Assembly (NCBI GenBank): GCA_033032175.1
Contig: CM065322.1
Span: forward strand, 1,488,001 to 1,552,000
DNA: 64,000 nucleotides
Direction: 5' to 3'
Source of the DNA: Saturnia japonica
Taxonomy: Eukaryota; Arthropoda; Insecta; Lepidoptera; Saturniidae
Part shown: positions 34,118 to 44,095 of the stretch, one piece after another
Layout: each line of letters begins with the position of its first letter
Numbering within the stretch: the stretch's first letter is position 1
Position numbers and translations under genes: made by a program
The notes under the pieces: model-generated
What the model saw: the letters and a program-made list of their open reading frames with translations, nothing else
Database searches by the model: none
Told to the model about the DNA's origin: nothing

Positions 34118-35140
34118 ATGAAGCGACGTCATTTGATGGCAGATGAAATGCAAAGAGCTGTAGGGATGTTGCAAGCGGGAAGTAATCAATCTCAGGTATC
34201 TCGACATTTTGGCATTCATAGAAGTGTTATTTGTCGTCTTTGGCAGCGCTACAATAATACAGGAGAACCCACTGAACAGCATCCAGGCCGTAAAAGGAGT
34301 ACAACCACTCGGCAAGACCGGTACATACAACTGACTGCAAGACGCCAGCCGATGTTAACCGCTCGAGAGATAAATTTGAGGCTACAAATTTCAAGTGGTG
34401 TTGATGTAAGTCCTCAAACTGTGCGAAATCGACTGCATGAGTACGGCCTACGAGCTCGACGCCCAATCAGGTGCCCACCGATACGTCACGGGAATCGCGC
34501 TCGTCGATATGAATGGGGTAGAGAACGCATAACATGGACCCAGGAACAATGGGATAAAATTATGTTTTCCGATAAGTCGCGATTCGGGTTTAAGCCTGAT
34601 ACAAGAAGGGTGCGAATGTATCGTCGGCCCGGAAATACTGAAAGGCTCAGGTGCGTTCAGGAAGTTCATCCATACAGCGGCTCAACAGTTATGGTATGGG
34701 CGGGTATTATGAAGAACAGGCGAACTGAGCTCGTTTTTGTAAATGTAAACATGAATGCTGAAAATTACATTGAGGATATTCTCAGACCTTATGTCTACCC
34801 ATTTGCACAAACCTTTGGCTCCGATTTTAGGTTAATGCATGACAATGCGCGTTCACATACAGCTCGGCGAACCAGTGAATACTTTGCAATGGAGAACATC
34901 CGGGTATTGCCCTGGCCTGCACAATCGCCAGATCTCAACCCCATCGAGCAAGCATGGGACAAGCTCCAGAGACGTGTTTTGAAGGACTTGGACGGAGCGA
35001 CAACAACCCAACAGCTGAAGGATTTGCTACAATTCCATTGGGAGCAAATACCGCAAGATGACATAAACAGTCTCATTAATTCAATGAATAATCGTTGCCG
35101 ACAAGTTCTGAATAGCAGAGGAGCCCATACTTTGTATTAA
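34118..35140 (+). CDS. Tc1-type DD34E transposase, intact
   Basis: This enzyme excises the element and inserts it at TA sites. The first ATG in frame (34118) gives 340 residues, the usual length for Tc1 transposases. The frame is open further upstream, but only from a TTG. The N-terminal part holds two helix-turn-helix modules (AVGMLQAGSNQSQVSRHFGI, then VICRLWQRYNNTGEPTEQ), and GRKRSTT lies between them and the second DNA-binding region (QISSGVDVSPQTVRNRLHEY). The catalytic acids are visible: IMFSDKSRF, RLMHDNARSHTA and SPDLNPIEQAWD. I count 34 residues between the second and third, hence DD34E. There are no stops, frameshifts or missing catalytic residues. SDKS replaces the more usual SDES, a non-catalytic position. 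Confidence 0.93.
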   Translation: MKRRHLMADEMQRAVGMLQAGSNQSQVSRHFGIHRSVICRLWQRYNNTGEPTEQHPGRKRSTTTRQDRYIQLTARRQPMLTAREINLRLQISSGVDVSPQTVRNRLHEYGLRARRPIRCPPIRHGNRARRYEWGRERITWTQEQWDKIMFSDKSRFGFKPDTRRVRMYRRPGNTERLRCVQEVHPYSGSTVMVWAGIMKNRRTELVFVNVNMNAENYIEDILRPYVYPFAQTFGSDFRLMHDNARSHTARRTSEYFAMENIRVLPWPAQSPDLNPIEQAWDKLQRRVLKDLDGATTTQQLKDLLQFHWEQIPQDDINSLINSMNNRCRQVLNSRGAHTLY

Positions 35141-35381
35141 ATTGTTCTATTCTTTCACAATAAATACATTTTCTTTAGAAATTTCATTTTGTAAGAATAA
35201 AGTTTAGTTTCTTATGTATCTTAGTTTCTACAGTATATTCTAATATTGTTCATTTCTGTTATTAAAAGAACTTATAAAGACAACAGCTGTTATTTTTACA
35301 TCATAGAACCCTAAAGATATTATTTTAAAAATAAAATACAACGTTATAATGTGAAGAAACATCCTAAAATTTAAATTAGTA

Positions 35382-35409
35382 CATGTTGCTTAGACTTTTT
35401 TGATGAGTG
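35382..35409 (-). repeat. Right terminal inverted repeat of the Tc1 element
   Basis: Begins catgttgcttagac and ends gatgagtg; complementary to 33811-33838 except for one base. Confidence 0.92.
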
Positions 35410-35411
35410 TA

Positions 35412-36799
35412 GTTTGGGATATTTGCGGTCACGATTTCGTTATGCCATAATTATTGTTGAACTATTGGGGCATTAATTATATTATAAATAAAGAAAACAC
35501 ACATTAAGATGGATCTATATTTACACAGGTATATAATACAAAAACCATTTAGCAGTTCAAATAAAAAGAAACCTTATTTTACAAAATCTCACCTTTCTAC
35601 CTGAACGAGAACATTTCCTAGGTAAAGCATTCTGATTTTCCCCGACATTGGAAACAAAAGGATCAAGTAACACAAAGGGTAATATTATGAACGAAGTTTT
35701 GTTTACAGTAAAACTAGAAAGTGGTTATCTTAGGACCTGAACTCTTAATTGTTTTGGATTTAATTTAATTTTAAGCTGATATGTAACGTATTCACAAAGT
35801 AAAAAGTTGTTTTTAACTAATTCTTAGCGAAGCCGCTCGAGATTAATCTGTATAGATGAATTATAGAAGAATAAACTTTAAACCATAGATTTAGTTCTTA
35901 TTTTAGATCGCCAATAGGTTGATTAAGATGAGACCAAAATCGGAATAAGTATTATAGTGTACGTCTTATTTTCTTGGTTTTCTTTGTACTTTTACTGTAC
36001 TTCTTTGTTGTTTTACGTCTTACTTTTCTTAACAACAATTAAATGCGTCTACTAAACATTAAATTACACTTAAAAACTTTAGATTTTGCAAAAATAACCG
36101 GGATTTGTTTTAATAACGTTTTTCGTAGGCCAATACAGCCGATAACACGTACGATAATGGTCTCGTATCGGTTTAAGCCAGCCACGGATAAAGATGAGTA
36201 AGGAAATACGAAGTGAATTTTTACATGTATTTTTAACTGCCCTGTATAAAAATAAATTATAATTATGTCTATCATTATTCCTATTTTTTATTCTTTGTAT
36301 GCTTAACAAAACATCATAATAACCACCACTTTAATGCGTAAATTTTGAACAACAATCATTCACTTCCAACAATTTTCAACAAATGTCATCTCTAATATAA
36401 CTTATGTGTTATAATTTATTCTCAGGCTGGGTATCTGTTCAAATTTAGTATGGACATAGCTTTGGATTTATATCATCACAAAACATAATGGCGGCCTAAA
36501 TTTAGGACTGAGGGAAATATTGTTAGACATAACTCAAGATGTCAGTACTATAAATGTTTTGTTTAGACATAAATTTGGATAAATTGTTATATAGGAAGAT
36601 ATTAATCATTATCTAGTGTTGTTAGAAATTGATCTTCAAAATAATATCTATAAGATAAATGGCTATAAAGAATTGTATGAGTCTCATGGTGCGACATGGC
36701 AAGTGTGTTCAATTGGATCGCAAATATAATTCGTACACAAGACGCAACGCCCGCCATAGTATTAGTAATCGTAGGTGGTAGTTAAAGCCGATTGGATCG
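35412..36799. other. No gene seen
   Basis: About 1.4 kb of AT-rich sequence. The overlapping minus-strand frames at 36039-36309 have no motif I recognise. Confidence 0.4.
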
Positions 36800-36930
36800 C
36801 GACCACCATACACATAGCGTTAAAACCGTCAGAGTAATTCTCTGTTTGGGATCGGCTGATCTGTCGATGGTCGCTGTTGTTTTTAGATTATATTGTGCTT
36901 ACCAAAAAGCTGAGCTACTATAAAAAAAAT
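36800..36930 (+). repeat. LINE 3' end family G, decayed
   Basis: Weak match to the 3' UTR part of 38640-38905: tctgtcgatggtcgctgttg, tttagattatattgtgctta, then an A-rich stretch. Confidence 0.4.
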
Positions 36931-37020
36931 GAAAAAAATCTACAATATTTTAATATTGTCACGATATGAGTAAATATAGAAAAAAGAACTATTCTCGAAA
37001 TATCTGGAAACATCTATAAT

Positions 37021-37435
37021 CTACACGAAACATAGAGTATGTGTTCGTAGGTTCGAAAAGACATTCCATTTATTCACACATTGAGAGATTATCGCTCCAA
37101 TTACGTAATCCAACACACAATGGTCTAAAAATAGAACACGTCTCCTTTTAAACGATGTCGTAAAGTTCAAAGCCTTTAAAGTGATTTCGACCCTCCTTGT
37201 ATTTTGAGTATAAGCGATCCATGTCCTGAGCCAGAACAGTTCTATTTTGGACAACTAAGTGGAAACAACAAGCAATGAAAAGGAAGACATATGCAAGAGG
37301 ATCATAGAGAAAGATATTGTAAGTACGACCACAGTTCCCTATAGTGAATTTGTTTGAATTTTGTTTTACAGTACGAAAATCTAATGGCATTTTCACTACC
37401 CACGAGTATAAAATATATTGGCGATAACCACTCAT
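37021..37435 (-). other. Unidentified minus-strand coding-like segment
   Basis: Two overlapping minus-strand frames (37148-37435, then 37021-37254) could form one broken protein of about 135 residues. It would have a hydrophobic stretch (AYVFLFIACCFHLVV) and a charged region (DMDRLYSKYKEGRNHFKGFE). Base composition is less AT-biased than the neighbours. I do not recognise a family. It may be a dead exon or transposon fragment, or chance. Confidence 0.25.
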
Positions 37436-37904
37436 CTAGCGTATCGTGAAAATTAATGTTTTCTAAAAAATACAAAATGAAAATTAGATTTCAAAATATT
37501 CAAATCCAACTTTCTTTTGTAATTCATCTAATGAAGGTTACGTAATGGAGTGTATATCTAATCGGAATATAAATCTAGCCCAGACTTCGCAAGCTGGTAA
37601 TGTGAACGTTAAAATGCATTAGGTGTTTCTTTTTCGATTGTCGGTTGAATAAAGGTTTCATTGTTCCACATCCATGCTGAATAAGTATTCGCTTAACTAA
37701 TTTTCATCAACTTCCACATAATACCTTCATTAATTTTGTTTATATTCTGCTTATTTCATTTTATTTTTAAACTCATTTCATTTTATAGTGAAACTTTTTA
37801 CACATGAAGTTTAATTTCTCAATTGATAAGCTACAAAAAATATTAATAATACTTTTAGAAAAAAAAGAACAAATTTTATTTAAAAACAACCAATTTTTTT
37901 ACAG

Positions 37905-38045
37905 GAAGTATATCACTCCGAAATTGAAAGGCTATAAAAATTATAAATATAACCTAAAATAAATATATGAGTAAAAGGAAAATTACAAGACTTACATAAA
38001 TAATTAATACGAAATAAACGCGTGCAGGGCCGCGGACACAACTAG
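37905..38045 (+). repeat. Possible D2 terminus in + orientation
   Basis: Ends cgtgcagggccgcggacaca followed by actag (CTAG at 38042-38045), the reverse-complement form of the D2 end. The rest is too decayed to align. The flanking 37436-37904 and 38046-38639 are very AT-rich with no gene seen. Confidence 0.4.
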
Positions 38046-38639
38046 TATATAAGAAAATTGTTTGATTTATTTTGTTTGAAAAGTAAAATTGAAAATGCAA
38101 TAAAATTATTTTTAGAATTTTTGTCGTTTGTAGTTTATTTGTTATAACCTAAAAATCGCATCAAAAATTTTTTTTTAATGATCCAACAAGTTTAATTTAA
38201 TTTATATTAAAAATCAAATTGAAATTAAGACATTATTTTCACCATTCAGGAATAATAATAAAAAAAACTAATCTTGTATGAATGAAATAAAGAATTTTAC
38301 TGCGCGAATTTAATATTTATTAATACAAAAAATGACACACACGGCTGCATGTTTAATAAAGTGCACGGTCTGTAAGCTCTAAAACTCTAGATTATATATA
38401 TCTAAGCTTAAATCTAAGTAAAATATTTTACTATATTAATTAACGTTTATAAACTAGAGCTAATTTACAGTCTACAGCGTTACTGTTACATTTCTAGTTG
38501 AAAATTAATATAAGCTTCAATTTAATGGGGCGACGAGCTTTGGGAGCTTTAATTAAATTACTCGTGGTCATCATAATACTTGCATATCTACCCTCGGGGA
38601 GCAACTTAGTGTTCTATATTAAACATTGCGTTATAAAGC

Positions 38640-38905
38640 TCAAAGTTTTGATTAAAAGTTCTCTATGACTTATCTTTGTCGCACCGTGAAACTGTGGAAC
38701 CTTCTCCCGGCTAGTGTGTTTTCTTCTTACGAAATTGGATCGTTTAAGCGTAACGTGCAAAGATATTTATGCAGGCTGGCATGAGAGCGGCGACTGCTGA
38801 TAGATTTAGATCTCTCGGTGGTCATCGTTGTGTTTGGATTGTGCTGTTCTTACCATCAGGGACAGAACCGTCAATGCACCGATCTATTATATAAAAAAAA
38901 AAAAT
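38640..38905 (+). pseudogene. Jockey/CR1-like LINE C-terminus and 3' UTR, family G
   Basis: The frame reads LCRTVKLWNLLPASVFSSYE then GSFKRNVQRYLCRLA and a stop. The order 'RT..LWN.LP.SVF......FK.NV..YL' is the normal end of Jockey/CR1-group ORF2. A conserved untranslated tail follows (gagagcggcgactgctgata, gatctctcggtggtcatcgt, gtgctgttcttaccatcagg) and ends in an A-run at about 38892. It is a 5'-truncated insertion. Shorter copies: 27730, 29330 (reverse), 36800, 41685 (reverse), 43865, 56765. Confidence 0.7.
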
Positions 38906-39559
38906 TTAGTGATAAGGACTTCCTTCAGAAATGAAAACTCAATTTTAAATTTTTAAATCAATTATTATAATCTGAATTATTGTGAAGCATGTCGGTGACG
39001 AGAAATCACAAGATTTTATCCATCCAAAAAAAATCAAACACGCATAAGATACAGCCGAGTATATACAATGTATTAGTGTATATATATGTATACATGTACA
39101 CAGGCCGCTATACTACACGTCGCTAGTCTGACGCAAGCGCAATACGACACGACCATGTCGAGGTCATCGGTAACGCGAAGATTACGCAAACCATAAGTTT
39201 TTCCCCTACCAAAAATCGCTCAACGCGGCTAAAGTGGTTTTCACTTCAAAAAATGAAATATGTAATCTTTATTCAATTCTTCTGGACCTTAGACCTAATG
39301 AATAAAAATGATTTTACAGATTTTTAAAATCAAGTAAATGCTATTGTCTTTGTCCAGACAGACCCAGGTAGGCGGGACACTAAATATACCTCATACGATC
39401 CAGGACTCTCAATAGGTGGGTAATGTTTTACCACAGTTGTTGAAGCGGTGCCTTTCAATTTTTTTGGAAGAAGCATAGATTACAAGAGACGTACACCACC
39501 CTTGGACGCAGTTGTGGATCTTTTCCTTAGTAAACCTCAATACGGTAGACCTTCAGCCA
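38906..39559. other. No gene seen
   Basis: No supported gene. A simple TA-rich stretch is present at about 39060-39110. Confidence 0.4.
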
Positions 39560-39909
39560 ATTAGCAACATTAAAAAAGTTTGGATATACGATATCTATCT
39601 TACATTTCGACTGACTTGGCCTCTCCTGATATATGACTTTGGGTAAAACTCTCCTGGCAAAGATACATGCATAAGTCATAAAGATGTTGGGGTTTGGCTG
39701 GGACTGGCACCTTCGGCTGACGTCTCAACTTTATTTAAGGATCATAATAATTTTGGGATGAAATTAAAGAAGCCATCAAAACTCTATAAACACCATAGAG
39801 TCACCAAAATGTGTGTTTGGGAAATTCCATAATGAAATAATTACATCTCTCCCAAAAGGCAAATGTGCCACAGAACTAGAGTCAAAGACTTCAATTCCAC
39901 AAACAATTT

Positions 39910-40372
39910 ATGGCAGATGCACAGGTTCATAGACTCGGGTTGGGTTTGAAAAAGAAAAAGGATGACCGTGACACAATAAAATCCTTTCTACAACAAAATG
40001 AAAATTACACGTATAGAGTGCACACAATGAATTTAGAAATCCAAAATGAGTGGTTAGCCATAGGTGAGTTCTGCATCCCAGAAGCACTAAAGTGGCGCGC
40101 CTTGTTATATGACTGGTCTCCTGCACTACTAAAATTTTATCTTAATGTCTTCCAAATGACCTTCCCAGAACAGAGTAACTTCGTAAGATGGGGGAAAGCC
40201 TCTGAAAAATCTTGCTTTACTTGTGGCGAGGCAATAGGCCAGGTACTTATGTAGTAGGATGCAAGGTGCTTCTTGATAGGGGTCCTACTCACGTCGCCAT
40301 GATAGAGTACTTCAATTCATACGTGAAGCAGTAAGTCTTTCAGTAGCTAGAGCTCAAAAAGGATTGACCACT
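39910..40372 (+). pseudogene. LINE ORF fragment upstream of and including the zinc motif
   Basis: The frame gives ALKWRALLYDWSPALLKFYL, NVFQMTFPEQSNFVRWGK and then KSCFTCGEAIGQVL. In related ORFs the last part is a C-x2-C...H-x4-C knuckle; here the histidine position reads glutamine and the second half (VVGCKVLLDRG) is one frame away. The segment from 40293 continues in a third frame. Comparable proteins carry 'LVKF.LN......P...NL.RWG', as I recall from unclassified animal LINEs. Not functional. Confidence 0.55.
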
Positions 40373-40967
40373 AACAGGAGACAAATTAACTTTATAAAAG
40401 CAGGCTCAATAGTAAATGCTAAAATTATACCCTTCTCAATCCTTGGTTCTGCATCTGAACAGGAGACAAATTAACTTTATAAAAGAAGGCTCAATAGTAA
40501 ATGCTAAAAGTAAACCCTTCTCAATCCTTGGTTCTGCATCTGAACAGGAGACAAATTAACTTTATAAAAGAAGGCTCAATAGTAAATGCTAAAAGTAAAC
40601 CCTTCTCAATCCTTGGTTCTGCATCTGAACAGGAGACAAATTAACTTTATAAAAGAAGGCTCAATAGTAAATGCTAAAAGTAAACCCTTCTCAATCCTTG
40701 GTTCTGCATCTGAACAGGAGACAAATTAACTTTATAAAAGAAGGCTCAATAGTAAATGCTAAAAGTAAACCCTTCTCAATCCTTGGTTCTGCATCTGAAC
40801 AGGAGACAAATTAACTTTATAAAAGAAGGCTCAATAGTAAATGCTAAAAGTAAACCCTTCTCAATCCTTGGTTCTGCATCTGAACAGGAGACAAATTAAC
40901 TTTATAAAAGAAGGCTCAATAGTAAATGCTAAAAGTAAACCCTTCTCAATCCTTGGTTCTGCATCTG
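40373..40967 (+). repeat. 85-bp tandem array, seven units
   Basis: The unit begins aacaggagacaaattaactt and ends tggttctgcatctg. The block acaaattaac recurs at 40381, 40466, 40551, 40636, 40721, 40806 and 40891, an exact 85-bp period. Units 2 to 7 appear identical; unit 1 differs at several positions (for example caggctc for aaggctc, attatac for agtaaac). The sequence belongs to the LINE ORF (RRQINFIKAGSIVNAKI in unit 1). Because 85 is not a multiple of three, the expansion destroys the reading frame. Confidence 0.95.
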
Positions 40968-41387
40968 ATTGCACTATTTTAGTGGACACATTTTAAAAAA
41001 CATTATAAAATCCCAGAGGATGTGGGTTTTTCGTCATCCAGATCAGACATATTTCTTTATTCTCGAGAAATCAAGCGTATAGTACTTGTAGAGCTTACTG
41101 TACCGAGGAAAACTAATATACCTAAAAGACACGCAATAAAAATGAATAAATGTTACGATCTATGTAATGAGCTATCCAAAAACGGCTATGTGGTTAACAT
41201 GTATGCGGTGGAAGTGGGAGCGAGAGGTATTCCCGCGAAATCTCTCTATAACTTACTAAAAGACCTCGGCCTGTCGAGAACTGTAGTAAGTTCTATTTTA
41301 GAACGGGTATCTAAAACAGCATTAACAGGCTCTTACCAAATCTGGCTTGGCAGGGAGGGTATCGCGGGCAGTCAAGTTAAGTGCTGA
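40968..41387 (+). pseudogene. LINE C-terminal endonuclease-like domain
   Basis: From 41022 the frame reads SRSDIFLYSREIKRIVLVEL-TVPRK, then HAIKMNKCYDLCNELSKNGY, VEVGARGIPAKSLYNLLKDL and SKTALTGSYQIWLGREG before a stop. An aspartate followed about 14 residues later by ELTVP, then a lysine-containing helix, is a pattern I associate with PD-(D/E)xK-type (restriction-like) folds at LINE C-termini. This would match the zinc knuckle placed before it. The domain assignment is inference from motif order. The 121-codon frame itself is open but has no upstream continuity. Confidence 0.55.
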
Positions 41388-41390
41388 TGT

Positions 41391-42482
41391 GCATCATAAG
41401 GGGGCCCCTAAAACCTACACCTGTGTCGCAAGTCCCGGGGGCTCCTCGTGTTCGCTCTGTCTGCCACACGATGGACCCTGCACCCGCAAGGTAATCCATG
41501 GAATGCTAAGATGTTTGTCTCATTTTAATAAAATGACACAACATCGTTAATTTAAAAAATATAAGACTCAGTAAAATAATTTCACATTATTGTCATTGGT
41601 GTCTAACTCCATCATGTCGCACTTCTGTCACCATGATAATCTCTCAATTATACCTCCTACTAAACACATCAAACGTAGTTTTCACCACTATAATGCTGGC
41701 TTGCATAAATATCTGTTCACATAACGCTTGAAAGACCGCAGAACACATTGGCCGGTAAAACACTAGAACGCAGTAGAACTTCACTAAGACAAGTCGGGCA
41801 TACGCAACTTCCACACGCATTACGTATTTAATCCATGAAGTCCGTTCTTAGTAAAACAATTCACAACGGTACAAGTCTATGAATACCTAACAATGCGATT
41901 TGTGTTGCTAAAGAGCTTGATTGTGTTTTACTATTGCACTACAGTACCTAAACTGCGATTCTGCACGACAGCGGCAACCCCCCCGGGGACTCGTTAGATT
42001 ATTCTCGGTCGTGTCAGCTGCCGGTGACATAAATTCCATTTAAGAGTATTTCTTTTTTAGATTTTACAGTAAAACTCACTTTAAAAAGACATTGTATGGT
42101 TTCTTTGTTTGCTTCTTCGTGGACTATGGTGCAGCCGTTAGAACGGGATAGAGAGCGTGCGTTCTAAATCAAACAAGGTTGTATTTTACCGTGTCGATAT
42201 TGGAGTTAGTTGTTTTGAACGACATACATTATTTACTTTGGTCTTATGTTTAGAATTCGAAGTTTAAAATGCTAACGTTATGGAACATTTATTCGAAAAA
42301 TAAGCTGTACTATGAATGGTGCAAGGGAGGCAAGCGGGAAGTGTTTCAACGCTCATAGATTAACAAGTCAGAGACGCGATATTCTTTAAACTTAATTTTT
42401 TCAATTGTATTTCAGTATTAGTATTTTATTGTTATATAAAGTATTACAATATATAGGTTTTTTGTATGTTTTCATATGTATA
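41391..42482. other. No gene; one G-family remnant
   Basis: Mostly unique sequence. Bases 41685-41790 hold a reverse remnant of LINE 3' end family G (aatgctggcttgcataaata, taacgcttgaaagaccgcag). A patch near 41940-42030 is GC-richer without a supported exon. Confidence 0.4.
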
Positions 42483-43180
42483 CTAGCTGTGTCCCGCGGT
42501 TTCACTCGTATGTAATTTAGAAGAAAACACGGATTGATGATTTTTAATACTTCAATTAAGACAATATTTTTATCGGGTGGCCAGATGGTCACATCGCGGC
42601 ATCGCACGGCTCGTTCGCGCCACTAATACTATAGACATAGACCAGAGCCGAGTGTTGAATTATTTTAATTTTTTATTAACTCTCAAACCATGCGTCTAAA
42701 TAACATGCTGTAAAAGACAACGTTTATCTTCATTATAAATTGTCTTTATGATGAAGTAACTTTTGTTCGTAAGGATTAATATGCCGTGCTTAAAAATAAT
42801 GCTCTTAAATTAATTTTTAATTTTCAACAAAGAAAATGCCTTATCTTACCTTATTGTGGCTCAGGTATAAGAGACTTAAAAGTCGCTAACTTTTGTATAT
42901 ATACTAATGGCTAATATTTTTGTAGAACGTCGTATTGACGTATCATTAACCACTAAGCCAGCGCATGCGGCTAAAGCAGTTCGCGAGGGCTTCGACTTCC
43001 GACTTACGTAACAAAAATCAATATTTAAGGCTAGCTAGAAACTGTAGCCTAATGTTATATAACCTATACTATTCCTCGTGAGTCTGGCTTTCATATAAAA
43101 AAATAATTTTTCGAATCCGACTGGTAGCTCCATAGATTAGCGTGTTTAACAAATAAACAAACAAAAAACTTTGCAGCTTT
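42483..43180 (-). repeat. D2-related repeat, composite copy
   Basis: Begins ctagctgtgtcccgcggttt. Shares ttgtctttatgatgaagtaa, gttcgtaaggattaatatg, gtatcattaaccactaagcc and the final 'tcgtgagtctggct...gaatccgactgg' block with 15105-15725 in the same order. Confidence 0.6.
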
Positions 43181-43499
43181 ATTAAGTTAATAGTATAGAT
43201 TTTACATGTTTTTTTTTTTGTTAATATGGAATGATTCGTATAATTCATAACCAAAATGTTCTAGTCCTTACCATTTCAAATTTCGAACTCTACGCCCCTT
43301 TATGGCCGTGTCCTAAAAGTGCATAACCTCTTTAAGTTTAGAAACCTTCAAATGAGGTACTAAAGTACGGTGACTTTCGAGACATTCAAATTTTAAAGAG
43401 TATTTGCTTACGTCTTTAAGTGAGTTAAACCTTTTTTGAATAAAATCGAATTGAGTTTTCAAACATGTGTCAAAATAAAATGTAATTTAAATCAAAAGC
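43181..43499. other. No gene seen
   Basis: AT-rich sequence, nothing recognised. Confidence 0.4.
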
Positions 43500-43862
43500 A
43501 TTAAGGGGTATTGATATCAACTTCGAAGCAAATCAAAGCCAAAATAACTTACTACCTCTTTTTAACCCCGTTAGGGGATGAATTTCAATAAAATACGAAT
43601 CTCTTCCAACAATTCTGTTCAAAAAGGTTTATGTAAAATTTGAAGTAGATTTGACCAAGGAATCTCGTTGTCCCATACAAACTTTGACACCCTTTTTCGC
43701 CTCCTTAGTGGGTAGAATTTCGTAAAATCCTTTCTTATCGGAAGCCTACGTTATACAAAGAACACACCCTCCAAGTTTTAGGTCTCTACGACCAGCGGTT
43801 TATGCTGTGCTTTGATCCGTCAGTCATTCAGGACAAAGCATTTTATATGTATAGATGATTGC
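43500..43862 (+). repeat. Dispersed repeat family K
   Basis: Contains ccccgttaggggatgaattt, cgaatctcttccaac, aagttttaggtctctacgac, gatccgtcagtcattcagga and ends ttttatatgtatagatga. The layout (a 'ggttgaattt' block, a 'ctacgaccagcggtt' block, a gtcagtca tail) is a common lepidopteran repeat and matches 11815-12062. Confidence 0.5.
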
Positions 43863-43864
43863 AA

Positions 43865-44095
43865 CATCATTTTAGCAGTGAAACCTTCTCTCGGCCAGTG
43901 TGTTCCTTCCTTCTTAGGACATTGAGTCCTTTATGCGTAACGTGAAGAGATATTTATGCAGGCTGGCATAACAGTGGCTACCGTGGATGGATTTAGACCT
44001 GTAGGTGGTCGCCGTTGTGTTTAGATTGAGCCGTGCTTACCATCAGGGACAATAACGTCTCAATGTGCCGAACTATTATAAAAATCAACCTACAT
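43865..44095 (+). repeat. LINE 3' end family G
   Basis: Retains a shortened coding end (agtgaaaccttctctcggcc, gcgtaacgtgaagagatatt) and the untranslated tail (atgcaggctggcataacagt, gtgcttaccatcagggacaa), ending in attataaaaat. Confidence 0.65.

Larger units (their letters stand above)
33811..35409 (+). mobile_element. Complete Tc1-type transposon
   Basis: The element is 1599 bp long and bounded by 28-bp inverted repeats (33811-33838 and 35382-35409) that differ at only one position, the fourth base from the end. TA dinucleotides at 33809-33810 and 35410-35411 fit the TA target duplication used by all Tc1/mariner elements. A single intact transposase gene fills the centre, with about 0.3 kb of AT-rich DNA on each side. 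This is the only element in the window with every part needed for mobility. Confidence 0.92.
39560..41390 (+). mobile_element. Non-LTR retrotransposon 3' part with endonuclease-like C-terminus, split by a tandem array
   Basis: Only the C-terminal third of the polyprotein is recognisable. In order: a region before the zinc motif (39910-40254), a CCHC-like motif (FTCGE... to ...GCK near 40208-40265), the RRHDRVLQFIREAVSLSVAR segment (about 40293-40350), an 85-bp tandem array (40373-40967), and an endonuclease-like C-terminal domain (41022-41387). Frameshifts and stops occur throughout. The left boundary is not visible; 39560 is where coding-like remnants begin. Confidence 0.6.

Noticed and set aside
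34795..35076. Minus-strand ORF inside the Tc1 transposon
   Set aside because: Antisense shadow of the transposase; no motif of its own.
40373..40967. CRISPR array
   Set aside because: The units are contiguous 85-bp tandem copies with no unique spacers, lie in LINE coding sequence, and the DNA is from an animal.
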